Assembly (NCBI RefSeq): GCF_015840335.1
Contig: NZ_CP060395.1
Location: 3,162,221 to 3,226,220, forward strand
DNA: 64,000 bases
Reading direction: 5' to 3'
Source of the DNA: Synechococcus sp. CBW1108
Lineage (GTDB): Bacteria; Cyanobacteriota; Cyanobacteriia; PCC-6307; Cyanobiaceae
Positions 16,881 through 25,360 of this stretch are shown piece after piece (positions within the stretch are counted from its first letter, which is position 1; every line of letters begins with the position of its first letter). Under the pieces are notes generated by a model, which did no database searches, had not been told where the DNA came from, and saw only the letters and a list, made by a program, of their open reading frames with translations. The position numbers and the translations under genes were made by a program.

Positions 16881-19118
16881 TCAGTGGTAGGCTCCATGAA
16901 CTCTGAGTACCTCTTGAGCTGACCGAAGACGGCGCTCCAGAAATGCCCTTGGTTCCTCAATCACGATACCGTCATCGAAACCGAACAACCATCGCTTGAG
17001 GTCCACATCCCCATCCTTTAAGCCAGTGCCAATCGTCCATCCAGGTAAATCAAACTCCACTGGATAGGGATGGCTATCACCTTCAATAGGCTCCAGTGTG
17101 GCATTAATCATTTTGCGGTGTGTCCAAGTGTCTGATGGCAGGGGCTTGGAAAAGCGGGTGCATTCCAGAGGAAAACGATCCACTCCTTCCCTGAGAAACT
17201 TGAATACCCAGCCCTCACAACGGAAACGAAGTTTGACCAGCTGACTTCGGCGAGTATCTTCGTCGTCACTGCATAAAGTGAGCTGCGCATCTCGGTCACG
17301 ACCAAAAAAGATGCCACCACAATAATCGAGCAACCTCTCAAGCCGTTTCCACGACTGTTGGCGATGCTCCTTGCCAAGAGGAGCCACTTGAGTGACCACT
17401 TTTCGCAAATGCAACCGATCAAGCCGTTGTGTAGTAATAAGGCCTGGTTTATCATCCGGCCAATACTCTTCATACGCCAGGTACCAGCCAATATTATGAA
17501 ACAGCAGCTGTAGAGGCCATGCGGTGATGGTATTGATTGCTTGAGACTGGCCTTCAAAGAGTGCGGCATCCTCATACTGCTGCAACTCCACCCGATACCC
17601 TTTCAAGATTGCTTCTTCCAGTCGTTCCGCGTGCTGTGCAACTCCCAGCGAACCTGGCGGTGCATAGTCACGTCCAACGATCGAACGGTTAGCATAGGCA
17701 CGAACCGGTGGAGTTTCATCGTCAATCTCGTAGCCTGCCCACTGCAGGCGCGTGGTGAAATCCTTCAGCAGATCTTGAGCCGAAGGATCTGCCAGCCGAT
17801 CCGCCACCTGTTTAACGAGTGCATGCAGTTCCAACAGTCGTGGCATGGTGAGTAGAGCTGTTCCAAGCGCGTAGCCATTGCGGGCTGGCCGGACTGGGAA
17901 AAGGCCATAAGGCTTTAGCTTTGCAAGATCTTTAAGCAATGTCTGGCTCTCCCCAGACGCCCATCTTCTATCTTTTCCGCGCAGAATACGCCCTGCCTCA
18001 TAGCTACCTTTGACATCCTTCAATTGCTGTACAAGATGCACGTTGAGTGGCATTCTGGTGCCCCGCTCGCCAATCTGCTTGCCACCTATATAAATCTGCT
18101 CTACATGAGCAGCATCTCGATCATGGTCTAGTGGGTTTTGAAGAACATGACGAATTAAAGTCATAATCCTTACGAAGACCTTGCTATTTGCTGATGGTGG
18201 CCTGCATCCAAGACATGCTTTGACTTTTTCATCTGCTTCCGGAGGAATCACCTCTGAACGTATAGATATACTCTCCATGAAGCCTTGCTGCTGCAGCCAT
18301 GCCAGATCCTCGCGTAGGTGCTCCACGTCCGCGTAGCAGACCCCGTGATGGCGCAGTAGACCGGCAGCTCGCTCGGCAGGATCTTCACTGAGGGGAAAAG
18401 TGCCGTAGAGCTCGCGCAACTCCTGAGCTGATTGATCATCTGTAGCCTTCAGCCCTGGGAATCGGCTCAACAAACGAATCAGATAGAACAGTCGCTCCAG
18501 ATCCAGCAGGCGTGAGTAGCGGTGCAGCTTGTATTTCGACGTATGATTTCGGTCGCCACTTATCCTTTTCGGAAGGCCGCTTAATATCTCGGAAATCTCA
18601 TGCATCAATGAGTCTGATGAAAAAGAACTGGGGTCGAGCTCTATAAGTGTGGCGAAGCCTTCGTGATCCGATGGCCCAAAATCCCCAGCTTTCAAGTCAT
18701 CGTAATATTGTTTAAGTTGATCATCAGATACCTGGAGTGCTCGATCATTGTTCTTGTTCCACTTCTGGCAGATCTCTAGCGGGGTCCTCAGCCACCAGCC
18801 CACCCATTCCACCGGCCTGGGAAGTTCAAGCTGCTGAGTGATCCCCAGTCGCCAAGGACGACGAGCATGGGTGGCATCGATGATAGCCGGCATATCGCTC
18901 TCTACAGCGCGCTTAAGTCGATCAAACAAAACAACGCCAATCTCATTCCAGGAGCCTTGTGCGGCAGGATTACCGTACAACTCTTTGCGGATTGCATCGG
19001 TAGAGAGCACAACTGGCTGCGAGCCAGACCCGCTCAGCAATTCCTGGAGGGTCATAGCCAGAGTGCTTTTGCCGCTTGCAGGTGGGCCGATCAGCAGGTG
19101 ACAGCGGAGTGGTGACAT
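16881..19118 (-). CDS. Polynucleotide-kinase-like P-loop domain fused to a WYL-type regulator, copy 2
   Basis: A 745-residue paralogue of the protein at 8787-11054. The kinase-like domain has Walker A GPPASGKST at residues 11-19, STDAIRKELYG after it, AIIDATHARRPWR and PRPVEWVGWWLRTPLE. A winged-helix region follows (YSRLLDLERLFYLIRLL ... DVEHLREDLAWLQQQGF, about 215-290). The end has the same WYL-extension-like strand set (DLPGWTIGTGLKDGDVDLKR, EEPRAFLERRL). The start codon at 19118 is unambiguous. An inverted repeat 72-122 bp upstream is a candidate operator. Two diverged copies in one locus suggest two signals or two targets. Regulator rather than metabolic kinase is inference. Confidence 0.75.
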   Translation of the reverse strand: MSPLRCHLLIGPPASGKSTLAMTLQELLSGSGSQPVVLSTDAIRKELYGNPAAQGSWNEIGVVLFDRLKRAVESDMPAIIDATHARRPWRLGITQQLELPRPVEWVGWWLRTPLEICQKWNKNNDRALQVSDDQLKQYYDDLKAGDFGPSDHEGFATLIELDPSSFSSDSLMHEISEILSGLPKRISGDRNHTSKYKLHRYSRLLDLERLFYLIRLLSRFPGLKATDDQSAQELRELYGTFPLSEDPAERAAGLLRHHGVCYADVEHLREDLAWLQQQGFMESISIRSEVIPPEADEKVKACLGCRPPSANSKVFVRIMTLIRHVLQNPLDHDRDAAHVEQIYIGGKQIGERGTRMPLNVHLVQQLKDVKGSYEAGRILRGKDRRWASGESQTLLKDLAKLKPYGLFPVRPARNGYALGTALLTMPRLLELHALVKQVADRLADPSAQDLLKDFTTRLQWAGYEIDDETPPVRAYANRSIVGRDYAPPGSLGVAQHAERLEEAILKGYRVELQQYEDAALFEGQSQAINTITAWPLQLLFHNIGWYLAYEEYWPDDKPGLITTQRLDRLHLRKVVTQVAPLGKEHRQQSWKRLERLLDYCGGIFFGRDRDAQLTLCSDDEDTRRSQLVKLRFRCEGWVFKFLREGVDRFPLECTRFSKPLPSDTWTHRKMINATLEPIEGDSHPYPVEFDLPGWTIGTGLKDGDVDLKRWLFGFDDGIVIEEPRAFLERRLRSAQEVLRVHGAYH

Positions 19119-19190
19119 GAGTTTTTCTACCTAAACGATGCGATAAAGGCTGGAGGTTCTGGATCTGGTTTCACCCCGGCTTACTGCCGG

Positions 19191-19240
19191 GAATTCGCGC
19201 AGGCAATCCTGCTCCGACGACGACATTCCTGCGCGAATTC
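19191..19240. promoter_or_regulatory. Perfect 13-bp inverted repeat upstream of kinase/WYL copy 2
   Basis: GAATTCGCGCAGG at 19191-19203 and its exact complement CCTGCGCGAATTC at 19228-19240, separated by 24 bp. It lies 72-122 bp upstream of the gene starting at 19118 and far from any other start, so it could be an operator (possibly for the WYL protein itself) or a transcript hairpin. Confidence 0.5.
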
Positions 19241-19919
19241 ACTGGCAAGGAACACCCCATGCCAGCAGCAGTGCATTTGCACTAAGAAAGGCAGGCTTCT
19301 GAATACCATGGCAATCCAAAAAAAGCAGTCGTAGCACCAGAGCGAAAGTCTCGTTGGTTGACAGAAGGGAATACATGGTCCGCTTGCTGAAGATCCATCA
19401 CCATGGCCGGACTAAGCTTCCGCGATCGATTCACCCGTAGGCCCGACCAAAGTGTATCCACTTGATCATCTAGGTTGTGGGGTGCAGCCGGTGCCCTCCG
19501 ATTCAGCTACTCCCGCCATGACCCACATCAACACCATTGCTTGCGATTAGTTCGGCGGGGATCACAGCGATCGATCCAGCACTCGCCTTCTTTTGATAAC
19601 CTTATACCCAATAGTCCTGGTTTCGGCCATCGTTTTATCATTGTCATCTCTCTTCTTGTGATGAGGAACTAGTTCATCCACTTCAAGGGACCGGACGTTT
19701 CTACCCACCCAATACCCTTGCAGCACCAGGCTTTCTCTCTACAACTTATCCTGGAATAACGACCTAATTGCGTGATCCAATTAAGTGCCGAGGCGCCTGA
19801 TTCCTGCTTTTTAATGGCAGCACATTTCCGATAGGTTTCCTGGGCTTTAGTGGGGAATGCATTGCGTGCACACACTTTGCATGCTGGTAATCAATACACC
19901 CTCACAATTGCTCGGATCG
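19241..19919. other. Intergenic region without recognised gene
   Basis: About 680 bp, locally A+T-richer than its surroundings. Short frames on both strands lack ribosome sites and recognisable motifs. Nothing else is seen here. Confidence 0.5.
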
Positions 19920-20210
19920 CTACCTGTCCATCCACGTCAACGCCGCTCCACCCAGCAGCGCCAGCAGCAGGTTGAGGGTCGAATAAAAGCCACCCTGCAG
20001 TTGCTCCAGCGTGCCGGGACAGATCTGGCCAGCCTGCGAGCCCGCCAGTGCCCGCTGGCCGCCGCCGCAGACCCCAGCGGCGAGGGAATAGATCAGCAGC
20101 TGGGTGCCGATCACCATCGACAGGGTTTTATGGACAAACCGCTCGAGGTCAAACGCCGCTTTGGGCTGCTGCTTTGGCTCTGGAGCTTCAGCCGGTGGTC
20201 GTGGATCCAC
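19920..20210 (-). CDS. Small two-helix membrane protein
   Basis: A 96-residue protein: a Pro/Gln-rich hydrophilic start, then FDLERFVHKTLSM leading into a hydrophobic helix (VIGTQLLIYSLAAGVC), a short loop with Gly and Cys, and a second hydrophobic helix (FYSTLNLLLALLGGAALTW). This helical-hairpin topology is holin-like, but no family is recognised, so the job is unknown. It stands among decayed phage-like and IS sequences. Length, uniform amino-acid character and two clean membrane segments support a real gene. Confidence 0.5.
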   Translation of the reverse strand: MDPRPPAEAPEPKQQPKAAFDLERFVHKTLSMVIGTQLLIYSLAAGVCGGGQRALAGSQAGQICPGTLEQLQGGFYSTLNLLLALLGGAALTWMDR

Positions 20211-20300
20211 AGCCCTTCTTCATTCCCCCCCCTTCTGCGACAGCACCAGCGCGCCGCCCTATAGCAACCCCCAGACCCACCGCGCCACCCCCTGGCTGCC

Positions 20301-20343
20301 CGGTGTCAACTACGTAGGCGGGCGCCTAGCTAATTGTTGCCGT
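20301..20343. repeat. Short dispersed sequence shared with the IS3 remnant
   Basis: On the complement, about 43 bp here match (with 4-5 differences) the sequence at 12152-12178 joined to 13943-13955, i.e. the sequence around the IS5-type insertion site with the insertion removed. It contains TAGGCGGGCGCCTA, a small palindrome, and ends TTGACACCGGGCA. It looks like the end of a mobile element, but I cannot name it. Confidence 0.45.
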
Positions 20344-20373
20344 GCACCCTGGCGCCGCTCGATGCTCGGTGTG
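20330..20373 (-). pseudogene. 3' tail of the gene interrupted by the IS21 element
   Basis: Removing the IS21 element and one copy of its 5-bp duplication rejoins the frame from 22946 onwards (VISGAAH) to RASSGARVHGNN and a TAG stop at 20330-20332. This is the original end of the decayed gene at 22946-23370. Confidence 0.5.
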
Positions 20374-20573
20374 TGTCAAGCGACACTGAAAACTGAGCCA
20401 CTTCCGACATCGAAAACTGAGCCACCCCTGACGCCTGAGGTGCGGCTGTTCTCGGAGTCGTTCCGCCTTGGCTTGGCCGGCGGATGGATCGGTGCTTGCC
20501 CATGGTTTTCGTGATCGGTCGGGTTGGTTGTTGTCTGTCGTTGCTGGGGCTGTGCCTCTTCTGGCTATTCCCC

Positions 20574-21467
20574 TCAGGCCTCCTTGGTTGGCGTCGGTGG
20601 CCCCGCGCCGCCGATGCCAGCCGAGGAGGAACCGCCCGCAGGCGGGCGGAACAGCCCGGATCTGCGCTTCTCCCTCAGCCGGTAGCTGTCGCCGCGGATC
20701 GTCACCACATGGCTGTGGTGCAGCAGCCGATCGAGGATCGCCGCCGCCACCACCTGGTCGCCGAACACCTCGTCCCACTCCTCCACGGGGCGGTTGGAGC
20801 TGATCAGGACGCTGCCCTGTTCGTAGCGGCGGGAGATCAGCTGGAAGAACAGGTGCCCCGCCTGGGGTTCGAGCGGCAGGTAGCCCAGCTCATCGATGAT
20901 CAGCAGTTTCGGCTTGCTGTACTGCGCCAGCCGCACCTCCAGCGTCCCCTGCTGCTGGCCTTTCACCAGTGAGCCGAGCAGCTCCATCGCCGTGGTGAAC
21001 TGCACGGTGTAGCCACGGGCGACCGCCTCACGGCCCAGCGCCACCTCCAGGTGCGTTTTGCCTACACCGGGCGGGCCCAGCAGCACGACGTTGTCGCCGT
21101 TGGCGACCCAACGACAGGTGGCCAGATCACGGATCTTCCCCGGGTCGATCGAGGGCTGCGCCTCGAACTCGAATCCCTCCAGCGTGCGCACGAACGGGAA
21201 GTGGGCGATGGTCATCGCCATCGACAGCCGCCGCTGCTCCTTGCTCTCCACCTCCGCGGCGCAGAGCCAGGCCAGGGCCTCGCGCAGATTCAGCTGTCGT
21301 CTGGCCGCCTCTTCCAGCAGAGCGTCGAGCTGCTCGCGGATCGCCCCCAGCCGCAGGCGGGTGAGCATGGCGTCGAGATCCTCCACCAGCTGCGCGATGT
21401 CGACAGTCTCAGCGGCGGGAAAAGTGGTGCCTGCGGTCGCTGTTGCCGGTTGCTTCTGGCGTGCCAT
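20574..21467 (-). CDS. istB: IstB-like ATPase of IS21 element
   Basis: A 297-residue AAA+ helper of IS21 transposition, which assembles on target DNA and stimulates IstA. Walker A is GPPGVGKTHL (about residue 131), Walker B LLIIDELGYLPL, sensor region ISSNRPVEEWDEVFGD. Its start overlaps the istA stop by an ATGA-type junction at 21465-21469, so the two are translationally coupled. The last ~30 residues (PPAGGSSSAGIGGAG) are a low-complexity extension. Confidence 0.92.
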   Translation of the reverse strand: MARQKQPATATAGTTFPAAETVDIAQLVEDLDAMLTRLRLGAIREQLDALLEEAARRQLNLREALAWLCAAEVESKEQRRLSMAMTIAHFPFVRTLEGFEFEAQPSIDPGKIRDLATCRWVANGDNVVLLGPPGVGKTHLEVALGREAVARGYTVQFTTAMELLGSLVKGQQQGTLEVRLAQYSKPKLLIIDELGYLPLEPQAGHLFFQLISRRYEQGSVLISSNRPVEEWDEVFGDQVVAAAILDRLLHHSHVVTIRGDSYRLREKRRSGLFRPPAGGSSSAGIGGAGPPTPTKEA

Positions 21468-22735
21468 CAGCCCACCTCCGCCACCACGGCCGCGTAGTCA
21501 CTCAGCGGCCGGGCCAGTGAGGAGCGCCGTACCGACTCCAGCTCCACCACCGCAGCACCAGGGCCGTTGCCTGCTTGGGCGGCCTCGATCGCCCGCTGCG
21601 GTACCAACCCAGCCCAGTGGCCTGCGATCACCTGGCGGCTGCGCTGATTTGCCGCCTGGCGGGTATGGCGCGCTACGATCCGGCCGCCCTGGCGGATCAG
21701 CACCTGTTGGTCACGGATCTGAACCGTGACGTTCTGGCGCACCATCGCCGCCGGGACGCTGCACCAGTTGCCCTCCACCTGCACGCAGCAGTCCTTGGCG
21801 ACACGGCGACTGAACTCCTGCTCCGCCAGGTACGACGGCCTGTCGTTCAACGCCATCAGCGCTCCTGCCTCCGCACGCTCGAACCGCTCCAGTGGTCGTT
21901 CGCCCGTGGTGCCGTGGATGCGCAGATCGGCGATCTCGCGGTTCCACCAATCCAGATGGCTCTCCATCTGGCCCCAGGTGTCAAAAGCGTGGCCAGCAAT
22001 GCCGCTGCGTTTCACGTAGCCCACGCCGCGCTCATCCTTCCCCTTGGTCTGGGGCCTGCTGGGCCAGCAGGCCTTGGCGGTGAATCCCCAGTGCCGGGCA
22101 AAGGCGGCGAACACGGGGTTGATCACCAGCTCCCCTGCCCGGGGGTTGTGGTGTGTGATCAGCGCCTTGGCGTTATCCACCAGCACCTGCTCAGGCACGC
22201 CGTCCCAGACGCGGAACGCCTCCTCCAGGGCCTGCAGCCAGTGGCGTTGCCGCTGGTGCCGGTACACCCGGATCAGCTGACGCCTCGAGTACCCAAGGGT
22301 CAGGACGCAGATGTGCACCTTGGTGCGCACCCCGCCGATCGGCACCCACAGCTCACCGAAATCGGCCTGCAGCTGCTTGCCCGGTGGTGTCTCGTAGCGC
22401 ACTGTCGCCTGGCGGCTTTGCCGCAGCGCCTCCCGCCAGGTCTGCACCGCACGCTCCACCGTCCGCAGACTCACTCGGATCCCCTTCTGTTTCAGCAGCT
22501 CCTGCCGCAGCACCTCGGCATTGCCGTGGTGCTGCTCGAACTGCTGCTGCAGCCACTCCCGGTGCCCATCCAGCTGCCCGGAGCGATTGGCGCTGCAGTA
22601 CGTCTGCCACTCACCCAGCCGCAGGTAGCGATCCAGCGTGTTGCGCGAGATCCCCAGCTCCGCCGCGATCCGCCGGCGGCTCCAGCCCCGCTCCAGCAGC
22701 TGGCGCATCACCAGCACCTCCTCCGGTGTCTGCAT
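21467..22735 (-). CDS. istA: IS21-family transposase IstA
   Basis: A 422-residue transposase. It begins with a helix-turn-helix (VMRQLLERGWSRRRIAAELGISRNTL, residues ~8-35), has a second HTH/linker region, and then the rve DDE core (LQADFGELWVPIGG, VDNAKALIT, VGYVKRSGI) and the C-terminal Mu-type beta barrel (CVQVEGNWCSVPAAMV). I chose ATG 22735 (MQTPEEV) rather than the longer frame at 23020, because the extra N-terminal part runs through the terminal repeats into the flanking pseudogene. Confidence 0.92.
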   Translation of the reverse strand: MQTPEEVLVMRQLLERGWSRRRIAAELGISRNTLDRYLRLGEWQTYCSANRSGQLDGHREWLQQQFEQHHGNAEVLRQELLKQKGIRVSLRTVERAVQTWREALRQSRQATVRYETPPGKQLQADFGELWVPIGGVRTKVHICVLTLGYSRRQLIRVYRHQRQRHWLQALEEAFRVWDGVPEQVLVDNAKALITHHNPRAGELVINPVFAAFARHWGFTAKACWPSRPQTKGKDERGVGYVKRSGIAGHAFDTWGQMESHLDWWNREIADLRIHGTTGERPLERFERAEAGALMALNDRPSYLAEQEFSRRVAKDCCVQVEGNWCSVPAAMVRQNVTVQIRDQQVLIRQGGRIVARHTRQAANQRSRQVIAGHWAGLVPQRAIEAAQAGNGPGAAVVELESVRRSSLARPLSDYAAVVAEVG

Positions 22736-22945
22736 CGCGCCCTCCAGCGCTGTCAGACCCCGTGGTGCTCCAGATCGGCCGGTACGGCCCGCGCCAAAGC
22801 CGACGCCGGCTGTTGATCGTGTCGACGCAGCCGTCTCGGCCAGGACCAATAGCCCCTGGCTTGCGGTTGCTGCTCTCCCTTCCTCGAGCTCCAGGTGGCT
22901 CAGTTTTCGTGTCGCCTCTGGCTCAGCTTTCGATGTCGCCTGACA

Positions 22946-23370
22946 GTGTGCCGCGCCTGAAATAACCCTCGGCCGCTGCAGCCGACCGGTCCAGTAGGCA
23001 GCTGCCGCGGCTGGATCCATGCCAAGCGGCTGGTCTTCAAAGACGCGGGTCCAGCCGATCAGCGAGCCCTAAGCCGGGTCATGCAGACCGACCTACTCAT
23101 CGGCGAAGTACTGCTCCTGCCAGGGGTTGCTGTTGGGATCAATCCCCTCAGCGATCGCCTGCTCAAGGGTTGCCTAGTAGGCGGTCCGCCGCACGCCGGT
23201 GTACTGGATTGCCCCGCGGCCGGGGCCACTGCCTGCACCCCGATCACATCGAGGTTCTCGAGCTCTGGCTCTCCGGTCTCGACCACCATGCACGCGAGGA
23301 AACAGCAGGCCTCCTCGGAAGTCAGCGGCTTGATGGTGTCTGTATAGGCTTGGAGCAAACCACGCCTGGC
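22946..23370 (-). pseudogene. Decayed gene, possibly a phage-like lytic or structural protein
   Basis: Complement frames give recognisable protein pieces separated by a frameshift and stops: GLLQAYTDTIKPLTSEEACC, VVETGEPELENLDVIGVQAV, then in another frame AIQYTGVRRTAY, AIAEGIDPNSNPWQEQYFAD and GSLIGWTRVFEDQPLGMDPA. It resembles a phage- or cyanobacterium-encoded enzyme I cannot name with confidence. It carries a frameshift and two in-frame stops and is split near its 3' end by the IS21 element; the tail lies at 20330-20373. Confidence 0.45.
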
Positions 23371-23393
23371 AGCAGTGACTGGGGAGGAGGGCC

Positions 23394-23760
23394 TCACCCC
23401 CCGCCCGCCAGCTGCTGCCGCAGAGCCTCAAGCGCTTTCGTTAGGGCCCGCTGTACGCACATGGCGCTGATTTGCAGCTGCTCTGCCGCAGCCTCAGCGA
23501 GAGACCCTCGAGGACAGTGAGCCGCAGAGCCGCGGCTTGAGCTGCAGGCAGCTGATCTACTAACTGCTCCAGCGCCAGATCATCAGCGGGCCCGTCTGCT
23601 TCTTGCTCTTGGCTGGCCAGCTGACCGAGCAGGCAAGGGTCGCCATTGGTGCTGGCATCGAGGCTGCTGTGGCACAGGGGCAATCACCTGCTTCGTGGAC
23701 CTGCCTGGGCACTCGCACGAGGCGCACGCGATCCCTCAGGTGGTGCTGCAGGGCACCGCT
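23394..23760 (-). pseudogene. Sigma-70-family factor remnant
   Basis: Translating the complement with frameshifts gives a region-3-like stretch (LQHHLRDRVRLVRVPRQVHEAG). Then comes ADDLALEQLVDQLPAAQAAA, LRLTVLEGLSLAEAAA, and a region-4 helix-turn-helix QLQISAMCVQRALTKALEAL ending at the TGA 23394-23396. The frame breaks at least between LEGLSL and AEAAA. This resembles an alternative (group 3-like) cyanobacterial sigma factor. With the promoter-reading part broken it is not functional. Confidence 0.6.
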
Positions 23761-23909
23761 GTGACCCGCATGCTTTACCGCTCGTTACGCATGCCGAACG
23801 AACCGCCGCCGGGCTGCCATGCCCATGGCGGCGGCAACACTATTCCAGAAAGGCCCTGGCCGCCCTTGGATACGTTGGTGAATGACGCCTCTACACATGC
23901 CCTGTCGCC

Positions 23910-25322
23910 ATGCCCCGCACCCTGCTTCTCACCGCCGGCACATCCATCGCTAACGGCACCGCTGCGCTGAGGAGCTATCAGGCACGGGCCACCGCCTGGG
24001 ACGACGACACTGCAGAGCTGCAGCAACAGATCCGCGAGCGACTGCAGACATTCGACCTCACCAGCGAATCTGGTCGAGTGCTCGCCAGTGCAGAGCTCAA
24101 TATCATGCACAGGCTGCCCGTAAATGCAGATGATGAGGTGGTGCTTTTCACTACAGACACCGCTGATGGGCGCTGTTGCGCCGAGGAACTCAGGCGTGTG
24201 ATTGAGAGTGAACTGGGCGTTGTGAAGGTAAAGGTGGAGAGGGTTCAAGGGTTGCAGGTGCGTGACGCCACGATGCTCAGGAGCACCGGACTCACCAACC
24301 TCTCACGCCTGCTTATCAGCTATCTCGACGACCCGCAGCGCCAATACTCGGGAGGCTGTGTGCTGTGCCCGAACGGCGGATTCAAGGGCGTGGTGCCTTT
24401 CATGACCGTGCTGGGAATGATTTTCCGTGCGCCGGTGGTGTACGTCTTTGAATTCGCTGAGGCCGTGATTTCGCTGCCACCACTGCCGATCGGGTTCGCG
24501 GCTGATTTGTTTGACCGTGCCTTTCCGGCGATGGACTGGGCCAGCAAAGAGGAGGTGTTTGACGTCAATGAATTCTACCGCAAAATCCCTGGCTTCAATC
24601 CAAATGAAGCTCCATTGTTTGATAGCTTCCTTGAAATCACGCCAGATGCAGACGGAAGCAGGCTTGGATCATTGACACCATTGGCCGCCGTGCTTGCTGA
24701 ACGTGAACATGGCGGCGCACAGCTCCGTCTCTCAGAGACTGCGCTTCGCGATTTAACCAATCTCAGTCCAGCGGAGCGTCGGGAAGTCGAACCCTACCTG
24801 CCTAAGCTAAGAAGTGCTCTGTGGCGAAGCCAGCATCGTGGGACAACCAAGAAGACGAGCAATCTAGAATTCTACCCAAAAGGTCATACTACGACTTGGC
24901 GTTTTGGTGGCTTCACTGACTCGGGAGTGTTTCATCTGTGCTGGTTTGCCCAGCACAGCACCTATGACCGTCTGATTCCACAACGCGACCGGCAGAGAGG
25001 GGCCTTTCCCCTCGACGAATTCAAGGACTACACACCTGCGAACGATTCCAACAGCCAGTTAGATGTGGGTGATCCTTACCACAGCTTTAGCTGGTTTGAC
25101 CTGCGCTCGGAAATCGAGGAACTCATCGCCCGGAATGAGCTGTTGCTGACCAAGGAAACAGTGGCTGTGCAAAATGCAAACCGTATGCGGAAACTGCTTC
25201 ACGAAGCGAGGCGCACGATCGATGAACTCGCCAACGCTAAGCGCGCGCTTCAGGATCGCCTGCAGCAACTGGAACAGCAACAGGAGTTAGACGACTCATC
25301 TGCTGCGCTGCCGATAGAGTGA
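23910..25322 (+). CDS. CARF-domain protein of TIGR02619/APE2256 type (type III CRISPR signalling)
   Basis: A 470-residue protein. Residues ~1-200 match the CARF-like fold of the APE2256/Csm6-type family: N-terminal strand LLLTAGTSI (5-13), the acidic stretch VLFTTDTADG, and the ligand-site motif CPNGGFKGVVPF followed by VVYVFEFAEAVISLPPLPI (about 153-194). CARF domains bind cyclic oligoadenylates made by Cas10. Residues ~200-420 are an unassigned C-terminal region, and ~425-465 is a coiled coil. I find no HEPN R-x4-H motif, so it may be a ring nuclease, a regulator or an effector of another type. It lies 2.4 kb upstream of cas1 with only an opposed kinase-like gene between. Confidence 0.75.
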   Translation: MPRTLLLTAGTSIANGTAALRSYQARATAWDDDTAELQQQIRERLQTFDLTSESGRVLASAELNIMHRLPVNADDEVVLFTTDTADGRCCAEELRRVIESELGVVKVKVERVQGLQVRDATMLRSTGLTNLSRLLISYLDDPQRQYSGGCVLCPNGGFKGVVPFMTVLGMIFRAPVVYVFEFAEAVISLPPLPIGFAADLFDRAFPAMDWASKEEVFDVNEFYRKIPGFNPNEAPLFDSFLEITPDADGSRLGSLTPLAAVLAEREHGGAQLRLSETALRDLTNLSPAERREVEPYLPKLRSALWRSQHRGTTKKTSNLEFYPKGHTTTWRFGGFTDSGVFHLCWFAQHSTYDRLIPQRDRQRGAFPLDEFKDYTPANDSNSQLDVGDPYHSFSWFDLRSEIEELIARNELLLTKETVAVQNANRMRKLLHEARRTIDELANAKRALQDRLQQLEQQQELDDSSAALPIE

Positions 25323-25360
25323 TGGCAATGGGCAGGCAACTTGGCCTGCTCAAAGAAACC

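Larger units (their letters stand above)
20374..22945 (-). mobile_element. IS21-family element
   Basis: The left end (from 20374) reads TGTCAAGCGACACTGAAAAC; the complement of the right end reads TGTCAGGCGACATCGAAAGC. Each is followed by a second internal copy of the GACA..GAAAACTGAGCCAC motif, the multiple terminal repeats typical of IS21. A 5-bp duplication GTGTG flanks it (20369-20373 and 22946-22950). Length 2572 bp. Both istA and istB are intact. Confidence 0.88.

Noticed and set aside
19475..19875. Short frames in the gap before 19920
   Set aside because: No support from spacing, ribosome sites or composition.
22736..23020. 95-codon N-terminal extension of IstA
   Set aside because: It crosses the IS21 terminal repeats into a flanking pseudogene and is not part of IstA.
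23910..25322. HEPN ribonuclease call for the CARF protein
   Set aside because: No R-x4-H motif could be found in the C-terminal half, so Csm6/Csx1-type RNase activity is not claimed.
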